Source: Candidatus Anoxychlamydiales bacterium (lineage in GTDB: Bacteria > Chlamydiota > Chlamydiia > Chlamydiales > SM23-39). Taken from it: a DNA stretch of 19,473 nt. This document shows, piece by piece, positions 6,418 through 13,735 of the stretch. Within the stretch, counting starts at the first letter, position 1. The number at the start of each line of letters is the position of its first letter. The position numbers and the translations under genes are program-made. Below the pieces are notes generated by a model, which did not search any database, was not told the origin of the DNA, and was given only the letters and a program-made list of their open reading frames with translations. Location of the stretch: the NCBI GenBank assembly GCA_011064905.1, contig JAAKFW010000005.1:1-19473 (forward strand), written 5' to 3'.

Positions 6418-7125
6418 ATGCAAATAAGTGAAAAAATTCAAAAAGAAACTTTAAAATTCTTGAAAAGCACAAGAAAAGCAGATCTTATTTTAACATATCT
6501 TTTCTATGTAGAGAAAAAATTTGATTTAAAACCGGTACTCTTTATTAGAAACAAAACAATATATCAAAGTTTAGATACCCTTTTAGGAATTTTAGAAAAA
6601 GAGGGTAAACTCTTTAGAGAGACAGAGATAAAAATTCAATTTGGCAAACAAAACGTAAACGCACACACTAAAAAAATCTATATATGCCCTTTTACCGGAA
6701 AAGTTTTTGGAGATAATACTCACCCAAATCCTCAAGATGCAATATATGATTGGATATCAAAATGTCCTGAGAACAAAGAAAGAATTGGAGGCCTAAGAGT
6801 CAAAAGATTTTACGTCTCAGAAGATCCTGAAATTATAAAAAAATATATTAAACCAAGAAAAGCCTCTGTTTCGAAGCTTGTTTATTCATCAGGCATTACA
6901 GGAAAACTATTTAATAGTAAAAAAGCGATTATAGAAGATTTCAAAAAAACTAGTATTAAATATTTTACTTTGTTTGAAGTTCAAAACCAAAATAAGTATG
7001 AAATTGAACAGAATTTTTTAGATTTCATCCAAGAGCAGCTTACTGAAGATAAGATTAAAGCTTTTGTAGAAGCTATCTCTAAATTTAAAGAGTTTGAGAA
7101 ATATCTAGAAAAATGGCTAAAATAG
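6418..7125 (+). CDS. Conserved chlamydial protein of unknown function (CT538-like, possibly DUF2709)
   Basis: I cannot assign a function to this 235-residue, lysine-rich protein. I start it at ATG 6418 because AGAGGA (6408-6413) is ideally spaced before it; an upstream ATG at 6397 and a TTG at 6373 lack such a site. The best-ordered part reads ICPFTGKVFGDNTHPNP near residues 89-105, with a second cysteine at about 116 in KCPEN; the rest is mostly charged helix. There is no signal peptide or membrane segment. It overlaps tsaE by 13 nt and is followed by a dnaQ-like gene, the same trio as C. trachomatis CT538-CT537-CT536, which is the basis for the homology call. Tight coupling to tsaE hints at a shared expression need, not a known function. 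Confidence 0.75.
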   Translation: MQISEKIQKETLKFLKSTRKADLILTYLFYVEKKFDLKPVLFIRNKTIYQSLDTLLGILEKEGKLFRETEIKIQFGKQNVNAHTKKIYICPFTGKVFGDNTHPNPQDAIYDWISKCPENKERIGGLRVKRFYVSEDPEIIKKYIKPRKASVSKLVYSSGITGKLFNSKKAIIEDFKKTSIKYFTLFEVQNQNKYEIEQNFLDFIQEQLTEDKIKAFVEAISKFKEFEKYLEKWLK

Positions 7126-7547
7126 AAAAAATTATTACTTCTTCTTCTGAAGAAACTATTAAGGTAGGGATGGATCTATCTAAAAACCTTCGAAAAGGTT
7201 CTATAGTTGCCTTTTTGGGAGATCTAGGATCCGGAAAAACAACTTTTATTAAAGGGGTCGTAAAAGCTCTTTCAGAGAAAAAAGATATCAATGTAAATAG
7301 CCCAACTTTTGTTTACCTAAACATCTATGATGTGAAAATTCCAATCTATCACTTTGATTTATATAGAATAAAAGACAAAAACGAGTTTTACTCACATGGT
7401 TTTGAAGAGTATTTTTCATCTAATGGAATATGTTTAATAGAATGGTCTGAAAACATTTTAGATATTCTACCCAAAAATACCATTTTCATAAAAATGACGC
7501 ACGAAAATGAACAGGTAAGAGAAATTGAAATAACAAATGCTTTTTAA
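7113..7547 (+). CDS. tsaE: tRNA t6A biosynthesis ATPase TsaE (YjeE family)
   Basis: TsaE is the ATPase partner of TsaB/TsaD, which attach threonylcarbamoyl to adenosine 37 of ANN-decoding tRNAs in the cytosol. The 144-residue length is typical. Walker A is GDLGSGKTT (36-44), followed by SPTF (63-66), HFDLYR (80-85) and IEWSE (109-113), all hallmarks of the family. The gene starts inside the 3' end of the preceding unknown gene (13-nt overlap in another frame), so it is probably translated by coupling; the Shine-Dalgarno match at its own ATG is poor. It corresponds to chlamydial CT537 by content and order. Confidence 0.95.
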   Translation: MAKIEKIITSSSEETIKVGMDLSKNLRKGSIVAFLGDLGSGKTTFIKGVVKALSEKKDINVNSPTFVYLNIYDVKIPIYHFDLYRIKDKNEFYSHGFEEYFSSNGICLIEWSENILDILPKNTIFIKMTHENEQVREIEITNAF

Positions 7548-7573
7548 ATAAGCTAAAAAAGTACATTTAAATT

Positions 7574-8323
7574 ATGACTTTACTTAATAAAGATATTTTT
7601 GTTTGCTTAGATATAGAAGCAACCGGTTTAGACCCATCAAATGATAGAATCGTAGAAATCGCTATAGTTAAATTTACATTCGATAAAGTTTTAGAAACAT
7701 TTTCTACTTTAATAGATCCGGAAGTTGAGATTCCTAAACCCTCTCAAATTATTCATAATATTTCCGATGATATGGTAAAAGGAAAACCAAAAATCAAAGA
7801 AGTTCTACCGGATATTTTAAAATTTATAAACTCTCACATTATTATGGGCCATGGCATAAAATTTGATATCGATATTGTCTACGCTGCGACAAAAAGAGAT
7901 CAAATTCCCTGCAAAATATATAATGCTACTTATATAGACACCCTAAGACTTGCAAGGCTCTACGGCGAGAGTCCTTCTAATTCTCTAAAAGAATTATCTA
8001 AACATTTCAACATCGATTTGGAGGGTGCACATAGAGCCTTAAATGATGTTAAAGCAAATATTGAAGTTTTTAAAAAGCTATCAACTCCATTTACTACAAC
8101 TAATCAGATGCTTAAAAGGTTAGAAAAACCAATAGCATTAAAAAAAATGCCTCTTGGGAAACACAAAGGAAGACCTTTTTCTGAAATCCCAATTGAATAT
8201 TTAAGGTGGGCAGCTGGCAAAGATTTTGATCAAGATCTTTTATTCTCTATTAGACTTGCAATAAATACTCGCAAGAAAAAAACAACTTTTGAAACAGCAT
8301 CTAACCCTTTTTCAAGTCTTTAA
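7574..8323 (+). CDS. DnaQ-like DEDDh 3'-5' exonuclease with C-terminal DUF3820-like domain
   Basis: Residues 8-172 form an RNase T/DnaQ-type exonuclease: Exo I DIEATG (13-18, Asp13 and Glu15), Exo II around GHGIKFDID (92-100, Asp98) and Exo III GAHRALND (151-158, His153 and Asp158). All five DEDDh metal-ligand/catalytic positions are present, so it should be active on DNA or RNA 3' ends. The C-terminal part LGKHKGRPFSEIPIEYLRW (194-212) resembles the small DUF3820 domain that is often appended to such exonucleases. It could be a DNA polymerase III epsilon-like proofreader or a repair exonuclease; C. trachomatis CT536 is the likely orthologue by position. It lies 26 nt after tsaE with a weak ribosome-binding site, probably in the same operon. 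Confidence 0.9.
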   Translation: MTLLNKDIFVCLDIEATGLDPSNDRIVEIAIVKFTFDKVLETFSTLIDPEVEIPKPSQIIHNISDDMVKGKPKIKEVLPDILKFINSHIIMGHGIKFDIDIVYAATKRDQIPCKIYNATYIDTLRLARLYGESPSNSLKELSKHFNIDLEGAHRALNDVKANIEVFKKLSTPFTTTNQMLKRLEKPIALKKMPLGKHKGRPFSEIPIEYLRWAAGKDFDQDLLFSIRLAINTRKKKTTFETASNPFSSL

Positions 8324-8414
8324 AAAAACACTATCCTGTATTTAACTCTCGTTTATTTTTCAATTAACTTCATCAAGATGACGACCAGGAAACCCATTCC
8401 TTTAGGTCTTGTCT

Positions 8415-8597
8415 TTATCCACATTTTATATCTCTACCTAAATAAGCGCTATAAGTCATAGTTTGCAGTTGCATCTAACCTGTCCACAACGTTTACCAGT
8501 CAGGGTCTCCATCACTTTTTCTCCCAAGAAATCCTCCAAGTTGAGCTAGCTTTCTCTCAAAACCCTTGATAACGGTGCCTCTCAGCATAGATGTCGC
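8415..8597 (-). pseudogene. Decayed C-terminal fragment of an IS4-like transposase
   Basis: Reading the minus strand from 8597 gives 61 codons in one frame. They begin with MLRGTVIKGFERKLAQLGG and continue with FLGRKSDGDPDW, then a stop, TLWTG, a stop, MQLQTMT, ending at TGT GGA TAA. The pattern 'LGGFLGRK.DG.PG..TLWRG...L' is the C-terminal signature of IS4-family/Tn5-like DDE transposases. Two internal stops, at the positions where Lys/Gly and Trp codons would be expected, and the absence of the rest of the gene show it is dead. No frameshift is needed across the 61 codons, so decay seems recent or mild. Family name is from pattern memory, not a search. Confidence 0.6.
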
Positions 8598-8602
8598 TTA
8601 AA

Positions 8603-8815
8603 TTATTTTTTTACCGCCGCCTGTAACTGATTTAGAGCGCTTTCACACTTTTCCGCGTTTAATAGAACTTTTTCAATTCTATTCCAGTCTCTTCTCTCTT
8701 TATTCCATCTATTAGGATTTGCAGCAATAGATATTTAAATAGTCGCAAAAGCCCAAAGTTTAACAAATTTACGATAATTATGATTTTCAGGAATTAAATC
8801 TTCTAAACTAGCCAT
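8603..8815 (-). pseudogene. Decayed N-terminal transposase fragment (IS5/IS1182-like)
   Basis: From ATG 8815 the minus strand reads MASLEDLIPENHNYRKFVKL, then WAFATI and a TAA at codon 27 (8737-8735). It stays open in the same frame for 43 more codons, with ANPNRWNKERRDWNRIEKVL (codons 32-51), to a final TAA at 8603. The opening resembles the start of IS5/IS1182-type transposases ('LEDLIP..H.YRK'). The second half is helical and charged and I do not recognise it. The fragment abuts the IS4-like remnant only 5 bp away, so two elements seem to have been inserted and then trimmed. An open frame also extends upstream of the ATG for several codons. Confidence 0.5.
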
Positions 8816-8914
8816 TTCAGTTGTTGCATCGCTCTTTCCTTAATTAAAAAGAAGATATGACAACAAATACTAGAATATTATTCTTCAACTTTCAGCAGTC
8901 CCGTAATATATTTC

Positions 8915-8941
8915 TTTACTGAAAAATTCTCTTTTTATAAC
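8915..8941 (+). promoter_or_regulatory. Possible pgk promoter
   Basis: TTTACT (8915-8920) and TATAAC (8936-8941) are separated by 15 bp, a little short of the ideal 17. The -10 match is good and the position, about 30 bp before the pgk start, is reasonable. Confidence 0.35.
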
Positions 8942-8971
8942 AATACAAATAAAGTAAAACAGGATCTTTTC

Positions 8972-10174
8972 ATGGAAAAATTATCAATTCAAGATTTAGA
9001 TTTAAAAGGCAAAAAAGTATTAATGAGAGTAGATTTTAACGTTCCTTTAACAGATGACGATAAGATTTCAGATGACACAAGAATTAGAGCAGCTCTTCAA
9101 TCGATTAAATATGTAATAGATAACAATGGCGCCTTAATACTTATGTCGCATCTCGGCAGACCTAAAGGCAAAAAAGACCCTAAACTATCACTCAAAATTG
9201 TAGCTAAAAGACTATCTGATCTTCTTGGAAGAGATGTTAAAATGGCGGCAGATTGTATCGGATCAGAAGTTGAAACATTAGCTAAGAATTTAAGGCCCGG
9301 TGAAATTTTACTTTTAGAAAATTTAAGATTTCATGAAGCTGAAACAAAACCAGAAAAGGATCCAAGCTTTGCTAAAAGTTTAGCGTCTTTGGGAAATATC
9401 TATGTAAATGATGCTTTTGGAACAGCTCATAGAAAACACTCATCTACATATACGATTACTAAATACTTTCCGGGAAAATCATTAATGGGATTTTTATTAA
9501 AAAAAGAGATCTCATTTTTAGGAAAAGCTATTAAAAATCCAAAAAGACCTTTTTATGCAATAATTGGTGGTAAAAAAATATCTACAAAAATTGGAGTGAT
9601 AGATAGCTTAATCGATAAAGTAGATGCTATCTTTATTGGAGGAGCTATGACATATACATTTCTAAAGGCTCTAAATTTAAGCGTTGGAAAATCCATATAT
9701 GAAGAAGATTTTGTATCAGAGGCTCAAAAAATAATGGCAAAATGCGATAAAAAGAAAGTTCCATTGCATCTTCCCTTAGATATAGTTGTAGCTGATGAAT
9801 TTAAAAATGATGCAAAAACTCAAGTTATAAATACTGACGAGAATATTCCGGATAATTTCGAAGGAATGGATATTGGGCCTAAAACTATAAAAGAGTTTTC
9901 AAATCTTTTAAAAGATGGAAAAACTATTTTATGGAATGGCCCGCTTGGTGTTTTTGAATTTTCTAATTTTGCGAAAGGTACAAATGAAATAGCAAAAGTA
10001 GTATCTAAAATTAATTGTATAAGTATTGTAGGTGGTGGAGATTCAATAGCAGCTATTAATAAACTAGGCCTCTCTGATAAATTTTCTCATTTATCTACAG
10101 GCGGTGGAGCATCTTTAGAATATATTGAACTTGGCTCACTGCCTGGTATTGAAGCTTTAAGTAATAAAAAATAA
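8972..10174 (+). CDS. pgk: Phosphoglycerate kinase
   Basis: This glycolytic enzyme transfers phosphate from 1,3-bisphosphoglycerate to ADP in the cytosol, making ATP. At 400 residues it is full length. Diagnostic motifs are RVDFNVPL (19-26), SHLGRPKG (59-66), NDAFGTAHR (146-154), GGKK (199-202), the nucleotide loop GGGDS (354-358) and STGGGAS (375-381). AGGA lies 7 nt before the ATG. It appears monocistronic: transposase debris precedes it and a stem-loop with a T tract follows. It is not beside other glycolysis genes, which is usual for chlamydiae. Confidence 0.98.
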   Translation: MEKLSIQDLDLKGKKVLMRVDFNVPLTDDDKISDDTRIRAALQSIKYVIDNNGALILMSHLGRPKGKKDPKLSLKIVAKRLSDLLGRDVKMAADCIGSEVETLAKNLRPGEILLLENLRFHEAETKPEKDPSFAKSLASLGNIYVNDAFGTAHRKHSSTYTITKYFPGKSLMGFLLKKEISFLGKAIKNPKRPFYAIIGGKKISTKIGVIDSLIDKVDAIFIGGAMTYTFLKALNLSVGKSIYEEDFVSEAQKIMAKCDKKKVPLHLPLDIVVADEFKNDAKTQVINTDENIPDNFEGMDIGPKTIKEFSNLLKDGKTILWNGPLGVFEFSNFAKGTNEIAKVVSKINCISIVGGGDSIAAINKLGLSDKFSHLSTGGGASLEYIELGSLPGIEALSNKK

Positions 10175-10180
10175 TTCTAT

Positions 10181-10231
10181 ACATTTTCCTCCGCTTTCTA
10201 TAATAGAAAGTGAAATCCAATGTGTCTTTTT
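10181..10231 (+). terminator. Intrinsic terminator of pgk
   Basis: CTTTCTA (10194-10200) and TAGAAAG (10204-10210) form a 7-bp stem with a TAA loop. Outer arms ACATT (10181-10185) and AATGT (10219-10223) can extend it with internal bulges. TCTTTTT follows at 10225-10231. It begins 7 nt after the pgk stop codon. Confidence 0.6.
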
Positions 10232-10248
10232 CTTAAATAAAAATACTC

Positions 10249-10282
10249 TTACGTAAAAAGGCAAAAATGCTTTTTCGCGTAA
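10249..10282. repeat. 34-nt stem-loop
   Basis: TTACG and CGTAA form the base, and AAAAAG pairs with CTTTTT around a short loop, with small mismatches between. On the minus strand it is followed by GTATTTTTATTT, so it could stop minus-strand transcription; on the plus strand no T tract follows. Confidence 0.45.
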
Positions 10283-10497
10283 ATAGTTAAACATTTATAA
10301 TCAACCACTTAACCTATTTTAAGTGCGATTTTAACATCAGTAATCTTTAAATTTTCACCAATAAAAAACAAGTCAAATTATTGTTTTTTAGATTCAATTT
10401 TTTAATAGACTTGTAAAGAAATTATCAGTTGAAAACTTTTAATTTAAATTAATTTATATACACAAAAAAGAGAGATTTTTTTTTCATTTTTCTTACT

Positions 10498-10525
10498 TTG
10501 CAAAATATCTTAAATTAGTTACAAT
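10498..10525 (+). promoter_or_regulatory. Predicted promoter of the NTT transporter gene
   Basis: TTGCAA (10498-10503) and TACAAT (10520-10525) are 16 bp apart. Transcription would begin near 10532, leaving a leader of about 128 nt that contains the TCTTGC/GCAAGA hairpin at 10575-10591. Confidence 0.4.
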
Positions 10526-10659
10526 AAGCTCATCAAAGATTTCAAAAGGCGATCAGTGTCTCAAATAAATCAGATCTTGCTTTTAGCAAGAGTTGAAAAA
10601 AATCTTTTACAATTACTCCTTTATAGTTTTGCGTGCAAAAAAATAATTGGTAAAAATTA

Positions 10660-12270
10660 ATGTCTACCACTTTTAAATTCGGTAAAGTCCGCACTTTTTT
10701 ATGGCCTATTCATTCAAGTGAGCTGAAAAAATTCATACCAATGGTTTTAATATTTTTCTTGATAGCTTTTAACTACAATGTTTTAAGAGCTGTTAAAGAT
10801 ACATTAGTAATTACAGCGCCATCTTCTGGCGCTGAAGCTATTCCATTTATTAAGGTTTGGGCTATTTTGCCCATGGCTTTTTTGATGACCTATATCTTTA
10901 CAAAACTTTCAAATAAATATTCTACTGAAAAAGTTTTTTACTACATGATGGGAATCTTTTTAGGGTTTTTCTCTTTATTTACCTTCATATTGTATCCATT
11001 AAGAGATCTTATACACCCATATAACTTGGCAGATCAGATGCAAGGCGCTCTCCCACAAGGATTTAACGGTTTTATTGCCATGATCAGGCATTGGACTTTA
11101 ACCTCATTTTATGTCATGGCAGAGCTTTGGGGAACAGCTATTTTGACCGTATGCTTTTGGGGATTTGCAAATGAAGTAACTACAGTGCACGAAGCTAAAA
11201 GGTTTTATTCCCTGTTTGGAGTTGGGGCTAATATAGCAGGGATTCTCTCTGGAGAAGTTGCTGTTCTACTCTCTAGTAAAAGATTTTTTAGTTTCGTTCC
11301 ATATGGCAAGGATGCGTGGGAACAATCCGTTTTATTCATGAATTTAACTGTTTTAATTACCGGCATTTTAATCATTGCCCTTTTTAGATATATAAATAAA
11401 AAGGCAATAAATGTAGATGAACCGACAATTTCACAGGTAAAAAAACCAAGAGAAAAAATCTCTCTCAAAAAAAGTTTTTCTTATTTAGCTAGATCCAAAT
11501 ATTTACTTTTCATAGCTTTGATAGTTTTATCATATAATTTGACAACACATATAGTAGAAGTTGTTTGGAAAAACCAAGTAAAATCTCTGTGTCCCAATCC
11601 CCAAGATTTCAATGCGTATATGGGACATGTTATGATCTATACCGGCTTAGTAGCTACCCCTGTTGCCCTGTTTTTATCAGGGAATTTTTTAAGAAAATTT
11701 AGTTGGGCTTTTAGCGCGCTTATTACTCCTTTAGTCGTTTTGATTACAGGAGCCTGTTTCTTTACATTCTTCTTATACAGGGACACTCCTTCAGCTCTAA
11801 GATTAGCAAGCTTTTTTGGCTCTACGCCTCTTGTTTTAAGCGTCTTTTTCGGAACAATGCAAAACACACTGAGCCGAGCATCTAAATATACACTTTTCGA
11901 TGCAACAAAGGAGATTGCTTTTATACCACTCGACAAAAGCTCTAGAAGGAAGGGTAAAGCTGCAATAGATGGAGTTGGATCAAGACTTGGAAAATCCTCG
12001 GGATCTATTATAACTCAAGGGTTTATAATTATATTTGCTACCTTAAGCGCCTCTGCCCCATATATAGCTTTTCTATTTTTAATTATATTGGGTGTATGGC
12101 TAATATCTGTTGTAGCCTTAGGTAAAAGATTTAACTCATTAATGTCACATAAAGAAAAAATTACACTGCAAGAAGTACCAATGCAAACGACAGACAAATT
12201 AAGCGAAAAAGAGTTAAAAAAATACTTTCCTTTTGCTGAAGCTAATAAAAAAGATAAAGTAAAAAAATAA
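10660..12270 (+). CDS. NTT-family nucleotide transporter (TlcA-type ADP/ATP translocase or NTP/H+ symporter)
   Basis: The 536-residue inner-membrane protein belongs to the nucleotide transporters used by chlamydiae, rickettsiae and plastids to exchange or import nucleotides from the host cell. It is strongly hydrophobic throughout, consistent with the family's ~12 membrane helices. Family signatures are LRAVKDTLV (42-50), IPFIKVWAILPMA (61-73), AELWG (154-158) and KYTLFDATKEIAFIPLD (409-425), followed by KGKAAIDGVGSRLGKSSG. The C-terminus is a lysine-rich cytosolic tail. The ribosome-binding site before ATG 10660 is weak. In C. trachomatis the family member in this neighbourhood is Npt2 (CT495), a nucleoside triphosphate/H+ symporter, so this is more likely NTT2-like than the ATP/ADP antiporter. 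Substrate choice cannot be read with confidence from sequence. Confidence 0.95.
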   Translation: MSTTFKFGKVRTFLWPIHSSELKKFIPMVLIFFLIAFNYNVLRAVKDTLVITAPSSGAEAIPFIKVWAILPMAFLMTYIFTKLSNKYSTEKVFYYMMGIFLGFFSLFTFILYPLRDLIHPYNLADQMQGALPQGFNGFIAMIRHWTLTSFYVMAELWGTAILTVCFWGFANEVTTVHEAKRFYSLFGVGANIAGILSGEVAVLLSSKRFFSFVPYGKDAWEQSVLFMNLTVLITGILIIALFRYINKKAINVDEPTISQVKKPREKISLKKSFSYLARSKYLLFIALIVLSYNLTTHIVEVVWKNQVKSLCPNPQDFNAYMGHVMIYTGLVATPVALFLSGNFLRKFSWAFSALITPLVVLITGACFFTFFLYRDTPSALRLASFFGSTPLVLSVFFGTMQNTLSRASKYTLFDATKEIAFIPLDKSSRRKGKAAIDGVGSRLGKSSGSIITQGFIIIFATLSASAPYIAFLFLIILGVWLISVVALGKRFNSLMSHKEKITLQEVPMQTTDKLSEKELKKYFPFAEANKKDKVKK

Positions 12271-12285
12271 TTAACAACCAACGAC

Positions 12286-12315
12286 TTAGTTACTTTGTTT
12301 TAATTATGTTATAAT
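12286..12315 (+). promoter_or_regulatory. Predicted promoter of dedA-pgsA
   Basis: TTAGTT (12286-12291) and a perfect TATAAT (12310-12315) are separated by 18 bp, in the 120-bp gap after the NTT gene. The start of transcription would be near 12322, about 70 nt before the DedA start codon. No terminator was seen between the NTT gene and this promoter, so read-through is also possible. Confidence 0.45.
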
Positions 12316-12390
12316 TATTTTTAACTTTTCCCTTTAAATATAATTAAATTTATATTAATTATTGAATTAGAACTCCAAAACAGTTGTATT

Positions 12391-13005
12391 ATGTCACAGA
12401 TTATAGATTTTATTTTTGCAAATGCCCAAAATGCTCATTGGATCATCTTTGGTTCTCTTATCTTAGCCGGATTCAATCTTCCTATACCTGAAGATTTTTT
12501 GATTATAATAAGCGCAATTTTGGCAGCAAATGTTGTCCCTGAAAATGTTTTTCTACTATTTGGAGCTGTTTTTGCAGGGGCATATATATCTGATTGGATG
12601 GTTTATTGGATAGGCAGACTTTTTGGACTCAAACTATGGAAGATCAAATGGTTTAAAAAGACTGTTCCAAAAAGAAAACTAGCCAAAATAAAACTTTTTT
12701 ATAAAAAATATGGGTTTTTTACTCTTTTAATTGGAAGGTTCATTCCGTTTGGAGTTAGAAACTGCCTTTTTTTAACAGCCGGCATGACAAAGATGAAATT
12801 TGCAAAATTTGCAATTAGCGATGGAATTGCATGTTTTGTTTCAAATAGCGTCCTTTTTTATATAGCATTTAGTCTTGGAAAAAACCACACAGCACTGTTT
12901 AACTATCTAAAAAAAATCAATCTGCTAATCTTTATTTTGTTTATTTTTACTATAATTAGTTTCATTTGGTACTATAAGAGAAAAAAGCGAAAACAAAAAA
13001 CATGA
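12391..13005 (+). CDS. DedA family integral membrane protein
   Basis: The 204-residue protein has the DedA fold. It has hydrophobic segments near 17-45, 52-78 and 108-135 and C-terminal helices to about 195. The acidic pair PIPED (31-35), AYISDWMVYWIGR (64-76) and GRFIPFGVRN (115-124) carry the family's conserved acidic and arginine residues. DedA proteins act in the inner membrane; recent work on the family links some members to flipping of undecaprenyl phosphate or phospholipids, others to proton-motive-force homeostasis. The tail is lysine/arginine-rich (KRKKRKQK). It overlaps pgsA by 4 nt (ATGA), so the two are translationally coupled, which fits a lipid-related role. The ribosome-binding site before ATG 12391 is weak. 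Confidence 0.88.
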   Translation: MSQIIDFIFANAQNAHWIIFGSLILAGFNLPIPEDFLIIISAILAANVVPENVFLLFGAVFAGAYISDWMVYWIGRLFGLKLWKIKWFKKTVPKRKLAKIKLFYKKYGFFTLLIGRFIPFGVRNCLFLTAGMTKMKFAKFAISDGIACFVSNSVLFYIAFSLGKNHTALFNYLKKINLLIFILFIFTIISFIWYYKRKKRKQKT

Positions 13006-13508
13006 TAACTCTATCAAATGCTCTTTCCATTGTAAGGATTCCTTTAGCCCTACTGTTTTTTTGGCAAAATATCTATATTCGGATAATTGCTATAGTTTTA
13101 GCTATGTTTACAGATAGTATAGACGGCTACTTTGCAAGAAAATATAAATCAGCATCTAAATTTGGAGCTTATTTAGATCCTGCGATGGATAAATTTTTTG
13201 TCTACTTTGTTTTGGCTATTTTACTATTAGAGAATCAAATTCTACTTTGGCAATCCCTTGCTATGATCTCAAGAGATTTTGCACTAATTATTTTTGGTCT
13301 ATATCTAGGTATCACAAAAAAATGGTCTTCTTATGAGGTTAAAGCGGTTCGTTGGGGCAAGATTACAACCGCCATGCAATTTTGCGTATTGATAGGAGTA
13401 ACGCTTAACTTCTCATTTTCTTTTTATGTTTATTCATTATTTATCGTTTTGGGAATTTTAGCCTTTATTGAGCTAATAGTGGGTGATTTTTCTAAGAGAG
13501 CTGCTTAA
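13002..13508 (+). CDS. pgsA: CDP-alcohol phosphatidyltransferase (phosphatidylglycerophosphate synthase-like)
   Basis: This 168-residue membrane enzyme transfers a phosphatidyl group from CDP-diacylglycerol to an alcohol, probably glycerol 3-phosphate. The complete family motif DxxDGxxARx8Gx3Dx3D runs from Asp38 to Asp63: DSIDGYFAR, then KFGAYLDPAMD. Hydrophobic helices flank it. It is slightly short but complete. The start ATG lies in the ATGA overlap with the upstream DedA gene. C. trachomatis has two pgsA-like genes and one (CT496) belongs to this same neighbourhood. The exact alcohol acceptor cannot be told from sequence, so the symbol follows chlamydial usage. Confidence 0.9.
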   Translation: MITLSNALSIVRIPLALLFFWQNIYIRIIAIVLAMFTDSIDGYFARKYKSASKFGAYLDPAMDKFFVYFVLAILLLENQILLWQSLAMISRDFALIIFGLYLGITKKWSSYEVKAVRWGKITTAMQFCVLIGVTLNFSFSFYVYSLFIVLGILAFIELIVGDFSKRAA

Positions 13509-13550
13509 ATCCTGAATAGGAGTAATCGCTGTAATATGTTTTTTTTCATT

Positions 13551-13579
13551 TGATATAGAAAACTGATCTATGATACAGT
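13551..13579 (+). promoter_or_regulatory. Predicted promoter of the peptidase-polA-coaE-rho run
   Basis: TTGATA (13551-13556) and TACAGT (13574-13579) are separated by 17 bp, in the 227-bp gap after pgsA. A second -10-like TATAAT at 13698-13703 lies closer to the start codon but has no well-spaced -35 (the nearest TTGATA is 22 bp away). Confidence 0.4.
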
Positions 13580-13735
13580 TAACCTTATAAAAAAAGAAAA
13601 CTTCTTAAAATTATCTTTTATCCATAAAAAATTTTCAAAAAAACTAATGAAAATCAAAAGATCAAAAAATTGATACTACAATTAAGATAACAATAGCTAT
13701 AATGAGAGATATAAAATCAATCAGAGGAAATCTTC

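Larger units (their letters stand above)
8324..8971. other. 648-bp intergenic region with transposase debris and the pgk promoter
   Basis: No intact gene was found on either strand. Positions 8415-8597 and 8603-8815 hold two decayed minus-strand transposase fragments, described separately. The part near 8370-8600 is visibly richer in G and C than the neighbouring genes, as expected for inserted DNA. Positions 8820-8971 are AT-rich and contain the likely pgk promoter. Confidence 0.7.
10175..10659. other. 485-bp hairpin-rich non-coding region between pgk and the NTT gene
   Basis: No coding frame is supported. Beyond the pgk terminator there are four further inverted repeats. One joins TTACG (10249-10253) to CGTAA (10278-10282), with AAAAAG and CTTTTT inside. 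CACTTAA (10306-10312) pairs with TTAAGTG (10319-10325), and ACAAGTC (10368-10374) with GACTTGT (10408-10414). TCTTGC (10575-10580) pairs with GCAAGA (10586-10591). A pyrimidine-rich stretch lies near 10471-10498. A likely NTT promoter lies at 10498-10525. The region could hold a small RNA, but nothing identifies one. Confidence 0.5.

Noticed and set aside
10575..10591. TCTTGC/GCAAGA hairpin as an intrinsic terminator
   Set aside because: It is followed by A-rich rather than T-rich sequence on the plus strand and lies inside the predicted NTT leader.
11205..11936. Open frames antisense to the NTT transporter gene
   Set aside because: They mirror a strongly supported coding gene, have no family features and no ribosome-binding sites. 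The same applies to antisense frames within the ATPase, coaE and rho genes.
10660..12270. NTT transporter taken as evidence of a rickettsial origin of the window
   Set aside because: Rickettsiales also carry this family, but the surrounding polA-coaE-rho-sohB-pgsA and CT538-536-like sets match chlamydial gene order.
13670..13703. TTGATA...TATAAT as the promoter of the peptidase gene
   Set aside because: The spacing is 22 bp, too long for a standard promoter; the upstream TTGATA-17-TACAGT pair is better spaced.
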